This document shows, one piece after another, positions 21,353-28,366 of a stretch of DNA of 64,000 nucleotides. This stretch comes from Burkholderiales bacterium. Its GTDB lineage: Bacteria; Pseudomonadota; Gammaproteobacteria; Burkholderiales; Burkholderiaceae_C. The notes below the pieces were generated by a model. That model did no database searches. It was given only the letters and a program-made list of their open reading frames with translations, and was not told the DNA's origin. Numbering within the stretch: the stretch's first letter is position 1; each line of letters starts with the position of its first letter. The stretch is from the NCBI GenBank assembly GCA_030604135.1, contig JAUVWL010000016.1, forward strand, positions 36,241-100,240, in the 5' to 3' direction. Position numbers and translations under genes: made by a program.

Positions 21353-21666
21353 GGCAGAACCTCCACCCCCACGCTCCCCACTGCGGGTGGTTCGCTGCCC
21401 CCCGAGAGGGTTGGCCCCGATTGGAGCGGCCCGGCGCCGGGTCCTCCCTCGGCGGCCTGCATCTCGGCAAACATGGCCAGGGTCTTCTGTGCCTCGTCGG
21501 GGTCGAGCACGCCGATGGCGTGGCCGACGTGCACGATGACGTAATCTCCGACATTCGCCTCTGGCACGAGCGCGATGGAGATGGGTTTGCGGATGCCGCC
21601 CAGTTCGACCAGGGCCTGGTCGTGGGGGCGCTTTTCCACCAGCAGCGCGGGAATGGCTAGGCACAT
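21349..21666 (-). CDS. hypC: Hydrogenase maturation chaperone HypC with repeat-encoded tail
   Basis: HypC (105 aa) carries the Fe-CN/CO intermediate from HypD to the large subunit using Cys2 of MCLAIP. Residues 1 to about 72 (ending near LAMFAEMQAAE) are a complete HypC. The last ~33 residues, rich in Gly, Pro and Ser, are encoded by a family B palindromic repeat (21361-21445), so the protein is longer than the usual 75-90 aa. The 4-bp overlap with hypD is kept. Whether the tail is tolerated or functional cannot be told from sequence. The HoxL protein in this window is the second HypC-family member. Confidence 0.93.
   Translation of the reverse strand: MCLAIPALLVEKRPHDQALVELGGIRKPISIALVPEANVGDYVIVHVGHAIGVLDPDEAQKTLAMFAEMQAAEGGPGAGPLQSGPTLSGGSEPPAVGSVGVEVLP
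21361..21445 (+). repeat. Palindromic repeat, family B, inside the 3' end of hypC
   Basis: On the plus strand the repeat reads CCCCCACGCTCC, GGTTCGCTGCCCCCCGAG, then a GGCCCCGATTGG/CGGCCCGGCGCCGGG block. The same order occurs on the minus strand at the hypB 3' end and at the hoxR/hoxQ junction. It is in the opposite orientation here and supplies the last ~28 codons of hypC without disrupting the frame. Confidence 0.78.
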
Positions 21667-22808
21667 GGGGAGGTCTCCTCAACGTGGTTGTGTGCTTGTG
21701 AGGCCTTGAGTTGCTGCACCGCGACCCAGGCCTGGCCGATGGCCAGTCCAGCGTCGCCGCAGCCCTGGGGTCCGGGCAGGTGGACGGCGAGTCCCGCATC
21801 GACCAGGCGGTGCACGGTGCGCTCGCACAAAATCCGGTTGACGAAGCAGCCGCCGCCCAGGGCGGCGGTGCGGATGCCGCGTTGACGCGCAGCGGTGATC
21901 AGCGCCACGGACAGCGCATCGGCCAGCGCCAGATGAAAGCCGGCCGCCGCCGCATCGGCATCGGTGGCGTCGAACAGCTGGGCGAGCACGGGGCGCAGGT
22001 CGATGCGGCCGTCGGCGTGCTGTACCGCACCTGGCAGCGGCGGCAGATCGGGCCGCAGCGACAAGGCTCGGGCGGCGGCCTGCTCCAGTGCGATCGCGGC
22101 CTGGGCCTCGTCCTGCTGGTGGTGGCACAGGCCCAGTGCAGCCGCCGCCGCGTCGAACCAGCGGCCGGCGCTGCTGGTCATCGGGCAGTTCAGGTGTTTG
22201 TCGAGCATCTGGCGCACGCCCGCCGCCACGGCCTCGCCCACCACCGGGGCGAAGCGCGGCCCGATCTCGTCGGCACGGCCCAGCGCATGCAAGGCGCTCG
22301 CCGCCATGCGCCAGGGCTCGCGCGCCGCGCGGTCGCCGCCCGGCAGGGCCAGCGGCTGCAGATGGCCCAGGCGCTCCCAGCGCGCGCCGTCGAGCCAGAG
22401 CAGTTCGCCGCCCCAGGGTGTGCCGTCCGTTCCCAGGCCCACGCCGTCGAGCGCGAGCCCGACCACCGGGCCGTCGATGCCGTGTTCGGTCACCACCGCC
22501 GCCAGGTGCGCGTGGTGGTGCTGCACGCCGACGGCGGGTACGCCCAGCGCGTCGGCGGTGGCCATGGCCAGCTGGGTGCTGAAGAAGTCTGGGTGCAGGT
22601 CGTGCGCGATCGCCTGCACGGGCGCACCCGCGGCGTCGGCCTGCGCCAGCAACGCCTGCACCGAGGCCTCGAGTGCCGCGCAGGCCACCGGGTCGCCCAG
22701 GTCGCCGTGCGCCGGCGACCAGTGCGCGCGCCCGTCCAGCACGAGGCAGGCCGCGTTCTTGAGCCAGGCGCCGACGGCGAGCACGGAGGGCATGGCGTCC
22801 TCAGGCAC
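21657..22808 (-). CDS. hypF: Short-form carbamoyltransferase HypF (Kae1-like domain only)
   Basis: Full-length HypF (~750 aa) makes carbamoyl-adenylate and transfers the carbamoyl group to HypE. This 383-aa protein contains only the C-terminal Kae1/TobZ-like transfer domain, with the metal-binding VQHHHAH (residues 95-101), [13 protein letters not shown] and [12 protein letters not shown]. The acylphosphatase, zinc-finger and YrdC-like adenylation domains are missing. A similarly short HypF1 is known from Ralstonia eutropha, so it may be a native short form that needs a partner. It overlaps hypB by 8 bp; an internal ATG at 22793 is an alternative start. Confidence 0.88.
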   Translation of the reverse strand: MPEDAMPSVLAVGAWLKNAACLVLDGRAHWSPAHGDLGDPVACAALEASVQALLAQADAAGAPVQAIAHDLHPDFFSTQLAMATADALGVPAVGVQHHHAHLAAVVTEHGIDGPVVGLALDGVGLGTDGTPWGGELLWLDGARWERLGHLQPLALPGGDRAAREPWRMAASALHALGRADEIGPRFAPVVGEAVAAGVRQMLDKHLNCPMTSSAGRWFDAAAAALGLCHHQQDEAQAAIALEQAAARALSLRPDLPPLPGAVQHADGRIDLRPVLAQLFDATDADAAAAGFHLALADALSVALITAARQRGIRTAALGGGCFVNRILCERTVHRLVDAGLAVHLPGPQGCGDAGLAIGQAWVAVQQLKASQAHNHVEETSPCA

Positions 22809-23793
22809 CGGTTTCGCCGCCGGGCCGTCCCAAGGCGGAACGCGCCCCCTCGGGGGGCAGCGACCCGCTCAGCGGCGGAGCGTGGGGGACCATGTGCAGC
22901 AACCAATTCAGCCAGGCGTCCATGCCTTCCCCGGTCGTGGCGGACAACTGGATGACTTCGATGGCCGGGTTCACGCGCCGCGCCAGGTCGATGCAGCGGG
23001 CGACGTCGAACTTCACGTGCGGCAGCAGGTCGGTCTTGTTCAGGATCATCAGCTGCGAGGCCGCGAACATGTCGGGGTACTTCAGCGGCTTGTCCTCGCC
23101 CTCGGTCACCGAGAGGATGGCCACCTTGGCGGCTTCGCCCAGGTCCCACACGGCGGGGCAGACCAGGTTGCCGACGTTCTCGATGAACAGCAGGCTGTGC
23201 TCGTCCTCGTGGTGGTGGTGATGGTGGTGGTGATCGTCACCATGTCCATGGTCGTGACCATGCGCGTGGTCGTGGCCATGGTGGTGGTGCGAGTGAGCGT
23301 GCGTGTGCAGCTGGGCGAACGCCTCGGCCACCATGGGGGCGTCGAGGTGGCAGCCCTTGCCGGTGTTGACCTGGATCGCGGGCGCGCCGGTGGCGCGGAT
23401 GCGGTCGGCGTCGAAGCTGGTCTGCTGGTCGCCCTCGATCACGGCCACCTGCAGGCCCGGCTGCCTGGCCTTGAGCGCCTCGATGGTGGCGCACAGCAGC
23501 GTGGTCTTGCCCGAGCCAGGGCTGGAGACGAAGTTGAGCGCGGTCACACCGTGCGACTCGAAGTGCGCGCGGTTGAGCTGTGCCACGCGGTTGTTGGCGC
23601 CCAGGATGTCGGTCTCCAGCTTGATGGCCCGTTCCTGGCTCATGCCTGGCACCGACACGCGGGCTGCGCCGGCCCCGAAGTGCAGGTCGCCATTGACCGG
23701 GTTCACCGTGATCACACCAGGTTCACCGCCGGCCTGTTGCACGTGCCGGGCATGGGCCGGACTGTTGTCACTGCATCCGCACACGACACACAT
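22801..23793 (-). CDS. hypB: Nickel-inserting GTPase HypB with internal His-rich insert
   Basis: HypB (330 aa) is the GTPase that delivers nickel with HypA. The N-terminal MCVVCGC (Cys2, Cys5, Cys7) is the high-affinity Ni site and [11 protein letters not shown] (90-100) is the P-loop. The GTPase core continues with [36 protein letters not shown] and LNKTDLL. A His-rich stretch (22 His in residues 163-199) lies inside the GTPase domain rather than near the N-terminus, where such stretches usually occur. The last ~29 residues (from VPHAPPLSG) are encoded by a family B repeat. Confidence 0.95.
   Translation of the reverse strand: MCVVCGCSDNSPAHARHVQQAGGEPGVITVNPVNGDLHFGAGAARVSVPGMSQERAIKLETDILGANNRVAQLNRAHFESHGVTALNFVSSPGSGKTTLLCATIEALKARQPGLQVAVIEGDQQTSFDADRIRATGAPAIQVNTGKGCHLDAPMVAEAFAQLHTHAHSHHHHGHDHAHGHDHGHGDDHHHHHHHHEDEHSLLFIENVGNLVCPAVWDLGEAAKVAILSVTEGEDKPLKYPDMFAASQLMILNKTDLLPHVKFDVARCIDLARRVNPAIEVIQLSATTGEGMDAWLNWLLHMVPHAPPLSGSLPPEGARSALGRPGGETGA
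22809..22893 (-). repeat. Palindromic repeat, family B, forming the 3' end of hypB
   Basis: On the minus strand it begins CCCCCACGCTCCGCCGCTGA, then GGGTCGCTGCCCCCCGAGGG, then a CCGCCTTGGGACGGCCCGGCGG palindromic block. It matches the repeat between hoxQ and hoxR base for base over most of its length. It adds the peptide [18 protein letters not shown] and following residues to HypB, right up to the overlap with hypF. Confidence 0.8.
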
Positions 23794-23852
23794 GTTCTGT
23801 CTCCTTGTAAACGGCCATCCAAGTTACTTCAAACGCACAACCGCAGGCGTGC

Positions 23853-24034
23853 GTTCCAGGGCGCCCGTGGAACTGGCTTCGCCAGGCCACAGGGAGCGTC
23901 CTCCTCCCGCCGAAGGCGAGAGAGGGGGCAGAGGACCGCGGCTCCCAAGCCTGCCTGCGCAGGCTTGGACGGGACGAAGAGGCTTCGACTCTGGCGAAGC
24001 CACGGCCTGCAAGGCGAGCGAAGCGGCGCAAGGG
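23853..24034 (+). repeat. Palindromic repeat, family A, with nested element, between hypA and hypB
   Basis: A family A copy (GTGGAACTGGCTTCGCCAGG ... GCGAGCGAAGCGGCGCAAGG) occupies the 248-bp hypA-hypB spacer. Its centre is expanded by a CTCCCGCCGAAGGCGAGAG hairpin and by a ~68-bp two-hairpin element (23936-24003) that also occurs at 26472-26538. The remainder of the spacer shows nothing recognisable apart from a GGAGACA ribosome-binding site before hypB. Confidence 0.78.
23936..24003 (+). repeat. Nested two-hairpin element, copy 1
   Basis: Stem 1 is CCAAGCCTGC (23945-23954) and GCAGGCTTGG (23959-23968), closing a CTGC loop. Stem 2 is GGCTTCG (23981-23987) and CGAAGCC (23995-24001), closing an ACTCTGG loop. 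Twelve nucleotides separate the stems. The second copy at 26472-26538 keeps both loops and the spacing, but both stems differ in sequence while staying fully paired. Confidence 0.75.
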
Positions 24035-24041
24035 CTGATTC

Positions 24042-24392
24042 CTATTCATCATCGCTCACGCGCATGTCAACGACGCGCAATTCCATGCCACCGGTGGGCT
24101 GGAGCTGATAGCCACCGCAAGCCGGGCAGGCGTTGCCGCGCTGGGCGATGGCCACGGTCTGGGCGCACTGCATGCACCAGGCCTGGCCGGGGGGTTCATC
24201 GATCTCGATGCGGGCGCCGTCCAGCAGCGTGCCGGGGGCCAGGCTGTCCAGCGCGAAGCGCAGCGCGCGGATGTCCACGCCTGCCAGCTGGCCGGCCTCC
24301 AGCCGCAGTTCCAGCAGGCGTGCAAACCCCTCACGCCGCGCAGTGTCTTCCACCAGCTGCAGCACACCGCCGGCCAGACTGGCTTCATGCAT
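24042..24392 (-). CDS. hypA: Nickel metallochaperone HypA
   Basis: HypA (116 aa) binds Ni through the N-terminal Met-His (MHEASLAGG) and passes it to the hydrogenase large subunit with HypB. The structural zinc site is the CxxC pair in WCMQCAQ and ACPACGG. Length is normal. Its start (24390-24392) overlaps the end of hoxV by 8 bp. A 248-bp repeat-filled gap separates it from hypB. Confidence 0.95.
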   Translation of the reverse strand: MHEASLAGGVLQLVEDTARREGFARLLELRLEAGQLAGVDIRALRFALDSLAPGTLLDGARIEIDEPPGQAWCMQCAQTVAIAQRGNACPACGGYQLQPTGGMELRVVDMRVSDDE

Positions 24393-25539
24393 GGGTCGTC
24401 TCCATGCCGTTATCGTGCCCGATCCGGGCGTCGATGTGAAAGGGCACACACGGATCGAAGGCGGCCATCAGCAGGTGGAGCTGGGCGGTGAGCTCGGTCG
24501 ACTGGACAGGCAGGGAAGCCATGACCTGGGCGACCAGCCCTTGCGGATGAAAGTTCCATTCGGTCGGTGCCAGCACCTGACAGGACAGCACCCGGACCGG
24601 CTCACCATCCAAAGGCGCCTGCAGCGCCACCTGGTGGACCAGCAGGCCGCGGGCCATCTCGACCCAGGCCAGCCCCTGGCGAGGCCCCAGGTTCAGTGCA
24701 CCCCAGGTCAACCAGCCCTTCCCCGCCTCACCCGATGCATCGGGCAGGCACAGCCGCACCAGCTCGGCCAGCCGGCTGCCCAGCAGCGACCACGTGGTCC
24801 AGGGCTGGGCAGGCTCGCCCAGGTGGCGGCGCGACCAGGTACCCGTGCAGGCGGTCTGCCCCTCCCAACTGGGATGCCGTGTGAACGCCTCATGCTCGCT
24901 GAGGGCATGACCCAGTGCACGCCACTGAGCCGGATGGGCTTGTGGGCGCAAGATCTGCTCTCCCACCCCTGGTAGGGACAGATCGGCGGCACGGACGGCC
25001 TGGATCAGGCGGGGCAGCCAGGCCGTGTGACGGCGGCTCCAGTCGTCGAGCCAGTCGGCACCGCAGGCCTGCCAGGCCCGCAACCAGGTGGCCGGCGCCA
25101 TCTGCAAAACGTCCTCCTGCAACCACTGCCGCATGGCCGACCACGGTGCCACATCCACGGGCACACCGATGAGGGGACAGGCTCGCAGGCAGGCGATGGC
25201 TTGCTCCGGAATGGTCGATTCCACCGCAGGCAAGCCGAGCAGCCGCGGCCAGTCCAGGGCCATGCGCCGGACATGCTCCAGGGCGGTCTCGCGCTGCAGC
25301 GCAGCCGCCACGTCCACCGGGCCTGGCACCAGGCCCGGATCGGCGGCTTGCAGCGCCAGCCGGCTGGCCATGCGGTGCGATTCGCCACACAGGCTGTAGA
25401 GCCCCGCCAGCAAACCCGGCAGCTGTTGGGCCGGCTGACCCGGCGCCATGCGCGCAGCCCAGGCCCGCCGGCTGCTGATCAGCCCATGGGGCATGGCACG
25501 ACCCGGAGCCAGGCGAAGTGCACCGGCCAGATCGCTCAC
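24385..25539 (-). CDS. hoxV: HoxV/HupK, large-subunit-like assembly scaffold
   Basis: HoxV (384 aa) is a degenerate relative of the hydrogenase large subunit, thought to act as a scaffold for cofactor assembly before transfer to HoxG. The large-subunit-like C-terminus is visible: LAPTEWNFHPQG and MAAFDPCVPFHIDA, where only one Cys of the DPCxxC motif is kept. The N-terminal CxxC motif is also lost. It follows hoxT with a 4-bp overlap and overlaps hypA. The position after hoxT matches the hoxKGZMLOQRTV order of Ralstonia eutropha. Confidence 0.88.
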   Translation of the reverse strand: MSDLAGALRLAPGRAMPHGLISSRRAWAARMAPGQPAQQLPGLLAGLYSLCGESHRMASRLALQAADPGLVPGPVDVAAALQRETALEHVRRMALDWPRLLGLPAVESTIPEQAIACLRACPLIGVPVDVAPWSAMRQWLQEDVLQMAPATWLRAWQACGADWLDDWSRRHTAWLPRLIQAVRAADLSLPGVGEQILRPQAHPAQWRALGHALSEHEAFTRHPSWEGQTACTGTWSRRHLGEPAQPWTTWSLLGSRLAELVRLCLPDASGEAGKGWLTWGALNLGPRQGLAWVEMARGLLVHQVALQAPLDGEPVRVLSCQVLAPTEWNFHPQGLVAQVMASLPVQSTELTAQLHLLMAAFDPCVPFHIDARIGHDNGMETTHA

Positions 25540-26102
25540 GAGGCACGCCCCTGGGTGGCGCCGGAACGCCCGAACAGGAAAGCCCGCCGCGGGGGAACCT
25601 CGGGCGCAGGGGCCGGTGGCGCGTCCACGGGGGTCAGGGCGGACATCACCTCCTGCGCGGTCTCGCGTGCCAGCGCCTGATGACCGAAGTCGTTCATTGG
25701 CGAGAACAGGGCACAGGACTCGTGAAATCCCAAGGACGGGTCGTGAGCGCCGATGAACTCGAAGCGCTCGGTACCGAAAACGTGCACCCGCTTGCGACCG
25801 ACCAGCCCGGCATGCCCCTCGACCGACAGGGGCAGTCGCACCAGATTCATGAACCAGGGTGTGATGAGCACCCCTTCGGCCACCGCAGCCTCGTTCGACG
25901 CCACACGAAAACCCACGGCCTCCACCGACAGCGCCGGGTTGAGTATCGGAATTCCCTGCATGCGTTCGGTCTCCACCAGGCGGTAGAAGTCGAGCAGATG
26001 CTGCACACGTTCGTCCAGCGTCCAGCGCGCAGTCCCTGCGGCTGGGCCGCTGGGCAGCCTGTTTTCCGAAGGGGTCTGGGACAAAGGGCGCAGGGTGTTC
26101 AC
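25536..26102 (-). CDS. hoxT: Hydrogenase assembly chaperone HoxT/HupJ (HybE family)
   Basis: This 188-aa protein belongs to the HybE/HupJ family of NiFe-hydrogenase assembly factors. The family core is visible: ILNPALSVEAVGFR, VLITPWFMNLVRLPL, FEFIGAHDPSLGFHESCALFSPMNDF. I assign a GTG start at 26100-26102 (GTGAACACCCTGCGC) because the frame upstream lies only inside hoxR. This places the start 1 bp after the hoxR stop, so translation is probably coupled. It overlaps hoxV by 4 bp. Confidence 0.87.
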   Translation of the reverse strand: MNTLRPLSQTPSENRLPSGPAAGTARWTLDERVQHLLDFYRLVETERMQGIPILNPALSVEAVGFRVASNEAAVAEGVLITPWFMNLVRLPLSVEGHAGLVGRKRVHVFGTERFEFIGAHDPSLGFHESCALFSPMNDFGHQALARETAQEVMSALTPVDAPPAPAPEVPPRRAFLFGRSGATQGRAS

Positions 26103-26103
26103 G

Positions 26104-26334
26104 TCACGCCTCCAGCATGAGGAACTGTTCGGCGTCACCGTCACAATTCGGACAGCGCCAGTGCGGTGGCAGGTCGGCAAACGGTGTACCAGGCGGGATC
26201 TGCCACTGGTCATCACCCACGGCAGGGTCATAGACCCACCAGCAGATCTTGCATTCCAGGCGCGAGTCGGCCTTGAGCACCTCGCGGTTGCCAAGGTAAG
26301 AGCCTTCGAAGCCTCTGGAACCACAGGAGCTCAT
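26104..26334 (-). CDS. hoxR: Rubredoxin-like hydrogenase accessory protein HoxR/HupI
   Basis: HoxR (76 aa) is a rubredoxin with the four iron-ligand cysteines in CKICWWVYD and CPNCDGDAEQF. In Ralstonia eutropha it supports the membrane hydrogenase at high oxygen. The ATG at 26332-26334 gives the normal size, but the frame stays open, with in-frame ATGs at 26418 and 26577, through two repeat units up to the hoxQ stop. An extended 157-aa form coupled to hoxQ is therefore possible. GAGCTC precedes the 26334 start only weakly, so the true start is uncertain. Confidence 0.9.
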   Translation of the reverse strand: MSSCGSRGFEGSYLGNREVLKADSRLECKICWWVYDPAVGDDQWQIPPGTPFADLPPHWRCPNCDGDAEQFLMLEA

Positions 26335-26418
26335 GCGATCCGGCGCCGGGCCGCCCCAAGCCGGATCAGCCCCCTCAGGGGGCAGCGACCCGCGCAGCGG
26401 TGGAGCGTGGGGGCTCAT
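26335..26418 (-). repeat. Palindromic repeat, family B, unit 1 (84 bp) in the hoxQ-hoxR junction
   Basis: On the minus strand the unit begins ATGAGCCCCCACGCTCC, continues GGGTCGCTGCCCCCTGAG, and ends in CCGGCGCCGGATCGC just before the hoxR ATG. Its length is 84 bp (28 codons) and it is free of stops in the hoxR frame. It begins with ATGAGC, the same hexamer that begins hoxR. Confidence 0.8.
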
Positions 26419-26577
26419 ACGATCCGGCCCCGGGCCGCCCCAAGCCGGATCAGCCCCCGAGGGGCTTGGCGCCGCGGCTCCAGACGTGCCTGCGCACGTC
26501 TGGACGGCGTCAAGTGGCGCTGACTCTGGCAGCGCCCTGCTCAGCGACCCGCGCAGCGGTGGAGCGTGGGGGCTCAT
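26419..26577 (-). repeat. Palindromic repeat, family B, unit 2 with nested element
   Basis: This second unit (159 bp, 53 codons) starts at the ATG that overlaps the hoxQ stop (ATGA, 26574-26577). It is interrupted near its core by about 75 bp that include the two-hairpin element at 26472-26538. Both units keep the hoxR reading frame, so the array looks like in-frame expansion of the original ATGA junction. Confidence 0.78.
26472..26538 (+). repeat. Nested two-hairpin element, copy 2
   Basis: Stem 1 is CCAGACGTGC (26480-26489) and GCACGTCTGG (26494-26503) with a CTGC loop. Stem 2 is GGCGCTG (26516-26522) and CAGCGCC (26530-26536) with an ACTCTGG loop. The 12-nt spacer matches copy 1 in length and begins ACGG. 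Stem sequences differ from copy 1 by compensatory changes, while the CCGCGGCTCC lead-in is conserved. Confidence 0.75.
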
Positions 26578-27437
26578 GCCTGTTCAAGGTAGTTCAGCAC
26601 GTCCTGCAGGCGCTCGTGCGAATCGTGCAGGTCTTCCGGCGCCGCCATGGCCACCTCGGGCATGTCCACCACCTCGACGGTGTTGAGAATCACCTTGTCC
26701 ATCGAGTTGTAGTAAACCACACGCCAGCAGTTGGGCAGACGGGTGTTGGTGATGCGGCAGTTGCCGTAGCCACGCGAGAGCAAGAGCACGCGGCCGGTGC
26801 CCAGCTGGTGATCAAGGAATGCGACGTCCTCTGGCGAAACTGGCAGCAGCGTGAGGTTCACCACATGCGGCGCCTGACCCGGACGCCATTGAGCGACCTG
26901 GTCGCGGATCTCCTCCACCAGCAAGGGGGCGTTCTGCACGTTGGGTGGCAGCGGTCCGCTCCATGGCCGGTAAAGCCCACGTGCGTCTTGCCCGGCCACC
27001 TCCTGGAGAACGGCCGGGATCGGGCCGACCTCGACCACATCGTCCACACAGACACCGTCGCTGAAGGTCAACAACCGCCAGACCCCGGCGAACACCGACT
27101 CCTGGACGCGGATCTCGAAGGCCGACGCCTCCTCTTGCACCAGCGCACTCGCCTCACCTTCGCTGAGCAACTGGTTGACAAGTTGCAGATCCTCGGCCGG
27201 CAGGTCTCGAAGATCCACCTGCCCGCCAGCGCCCCCCAGGGCCGACCGCTGCAACATGGCACACACCGCATCCAGCACGGCCCGCGCCTTGGGCCGGCTG
27301 GCCAAGGCCTCGGGCGCGGGCAGCGGAGGCGGCCGGAAGGTGTCCATGTCGGCGGGCAGACGGATGTAGTCGAGCGACTCGTCTTCGGTCTGGGTGCCTG
27401 GACCCAGGGCCACCACGGGGATCGGGAACGGGTTCAT
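26574..27437 (-). CDS. hoxQ: Hydrogenase expression protein HoxQ/HupH
   Basis: HoxQ (287 aa) belongs to the HupH/HyaF family, which acts with HoxO on maturation of the Tat-exported small subunit HoxK. Recognisable segments are LLTFSDGVCVDDVVEVGPIP and GRVLLLSRGYGNCRITNT followed by WRVVYYNSMDKVILNT. The ATG at 27435-27437 has AGGAGC 6 nt upstream and is preferred over an upstream TTG at 27464. The stop overlaps the first ATG of the repeat-extended hoxR frame. Confidence 0.9.
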   Translation of the reverse strand: MNPFPIPVVALGPGTQTEDESLDYIRLPADMDTFRPPPLPAPEALASRPKARAVLDAVCAMLQRSALGGAGGQVDLRDLPAEDLQLVNQLLSEGEASALVQEEASAFEIRVQESVFAGVWRLLTFSDGVCVDDVVEVGPIPAVLQEVAGQDARGLYRPWSGPLPPNVQNAPLLVEEIRDQVAQWRPGQAPHVVNLTLLPVSPEDVAFLDHQLGTGRVLLLSRGYGNCRITNTRLPNCWRVVYYNSMDKVILNTVEVVDMPEVAMAAPEDLHDSHERLQDVLNYLEQA

Positions 27438-27454
27438 GGGAAGCTCCTGGGTTT

Positions 27455-27904
27455 TCAATGACAAGCGTTGCCGGTCGTCTGGCTGACAACCGGTATGCCG
27501 ATGGTGGGTGGGCGCGAGGGCGGCATGGCCAGGGCGGCAGCGACGCCGTTGAGAAAAACGTCCCAGTCCTGCATACCGGCAATGGCCGTGACGTACTGCC
27601 CGTCGCGGAAGAACAGCAGCGAGGGCCAGCGTTGCGAGCCATAACGGCGCGCCACCGCATCCTCGCTGTCACGCGGTACGACCGCGACCTTGAAACGGTT
27701 CGGGAAGGCCTTCATGAGTTCGGGCAGCACCGCCGCCACGTCCACGCCTTCGGGGAATCGCACCGGGTCGCCGGCCAGCAGCACGACGCGGTCGCCGCCA
27801 CCGGTGATCCAGTCGGCGACGGTGTTTTCATCGACCCAGGCGGCGCCGAAATCGCGGGCCAGGCGTTGCACCAGCGGTGCGTGGGCTTCTGTCACTTCCA
27901 GCAT
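27455..27904 (-). CDS. hoxO: Thioredoxin-like hydrogenase chaperone HoxO/HupG
   Basis: HoxO (149 aa) is a HyaE/HupG-type thioredoxin-fold protein without the redox CxxC; it is thought to guard the immature HoxK with its Tat signal. Family-like stretches are VVLLAGDPVRFPEGVDVA, LPELMKAFPNRFKVAVV and RYGSQRWPSLLFFRDGQYV. The ATG at 27902-27904 is preceded by a GGGAGGTGATCACC site. hoxQ follows after 17 bp. Confidence 0.88.
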   Translation of the reverse strand: MLEVTEAHAPLVQRLARDFGAAWVDENTVADWITGGGDRVVLLAGDPVRFPEGVDVAAVLPELMKAFPNRFKVAVVPRDSEDAVARRYGSQRWPSLLFFRDGQYVTAIAGMQDWDVFLNGVAAALAMPPSRPPTIGIPVVSQTTGNACH

Positions 27905-27934
27905 GGTGATCACCTCCCCCCCGTTGCTTGCTCG

Positions 27935-28010
27935 CTGCGCGTAGCCGCATCCCCCCTCAAGGGGGCGGCGCTGGCGGCCCGGCAAAGCCGGTTCCGCGGC
28001 GCCCTTGGAA
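27935..28010 (-). repeat. Palindromic repeat, family A, between hoxL and hoxO
   Basis: The minus-strand orientation reads GCGGAACCGGCTTTGCCGGG, then CCGCCCCCTTGAGGGGGG, then GCGGCTACGCGCAGCGAGC. It fills much of the 158-bp spacer between hoxO and hoxL. The orientation is opposite to that of the copies at 29434 and 31004. Confidence 0.75.
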
Positions 28011-28062
28011 GGAGACCTTGCTGTCGATCTGATGTGGTGCTGATTTGCATGGTGGGTGTCCT

Positions 28063-28365
28063 TTATTGAGAAGTCAGGGCGCGTATTTGTTCGGGGGTCA
28101 TCTGCGACGGCAGTGCAAAGCCCGCGTCTTCCTGTGTCTCCAGACCCTGCATGGCACCGAGCACCAGGTCCAGCGCGGCGTTCACCTCGGCCGCACGGTT
28201 GGCATCGATGCGCTCGCGTGCGTCGTCCAGGAAGACCAGCAGCCAGTCACCGGGCGCCACATCACCGACCAGCGCGGTGTTGATGCGGCGGTGCTCGCCA
28301 CGGCCTTCGCACAAGGCGAAGCGGCCGTCGGCCTCGACAACCTGCATGGGGATGCCGATGCACAT
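28063..28365 (-). CDS. hoxL: HypC-family chaperone HoxL for the membrane-bound hydrogenase
   Basis: HoxL (100 aa) is the HypC/HupF paralogue dedicated to the HoxG precursor. It starts MCIGIPMQV with Cys2 in the conserved position and has the VAPGDWLLVFLDDARERID core. hoxM ends 1 bp upstream (28367). It is distinct from hypC at 21.4 kb, and having both types is usual for loci with a membrane-bound enzyme. Confidence 0.92.
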   Translation of the reverse strand: MCIGIPMQVVEADGRFALCEGRGEHRRINTALVGDVAPGDWLLVFLDDARERIDANRAAEVNAALDLVLGAMQGLETQEDAGFALPSQMTPEQIRALTSQ

Positions 28366-28366
28366 G

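Noticed and set aside
23197..23307. A simple trinucleotide-like repeat (GTGGTGATG type) that could suggest a CRISPR or microsatellite
   Set aside because: It is the codon run for the His-rich loop of HypB and stays in frame; there are no spacer-repeat units.
26335..26577. A separate small gene encoding the MSPHAPPLRGSLPPEG-type peptide
   Set aside because: The peptide is translated repeat DNA, recurs at the hypB end, and has no family resemblance; treated as a possible HoxR extension instead.
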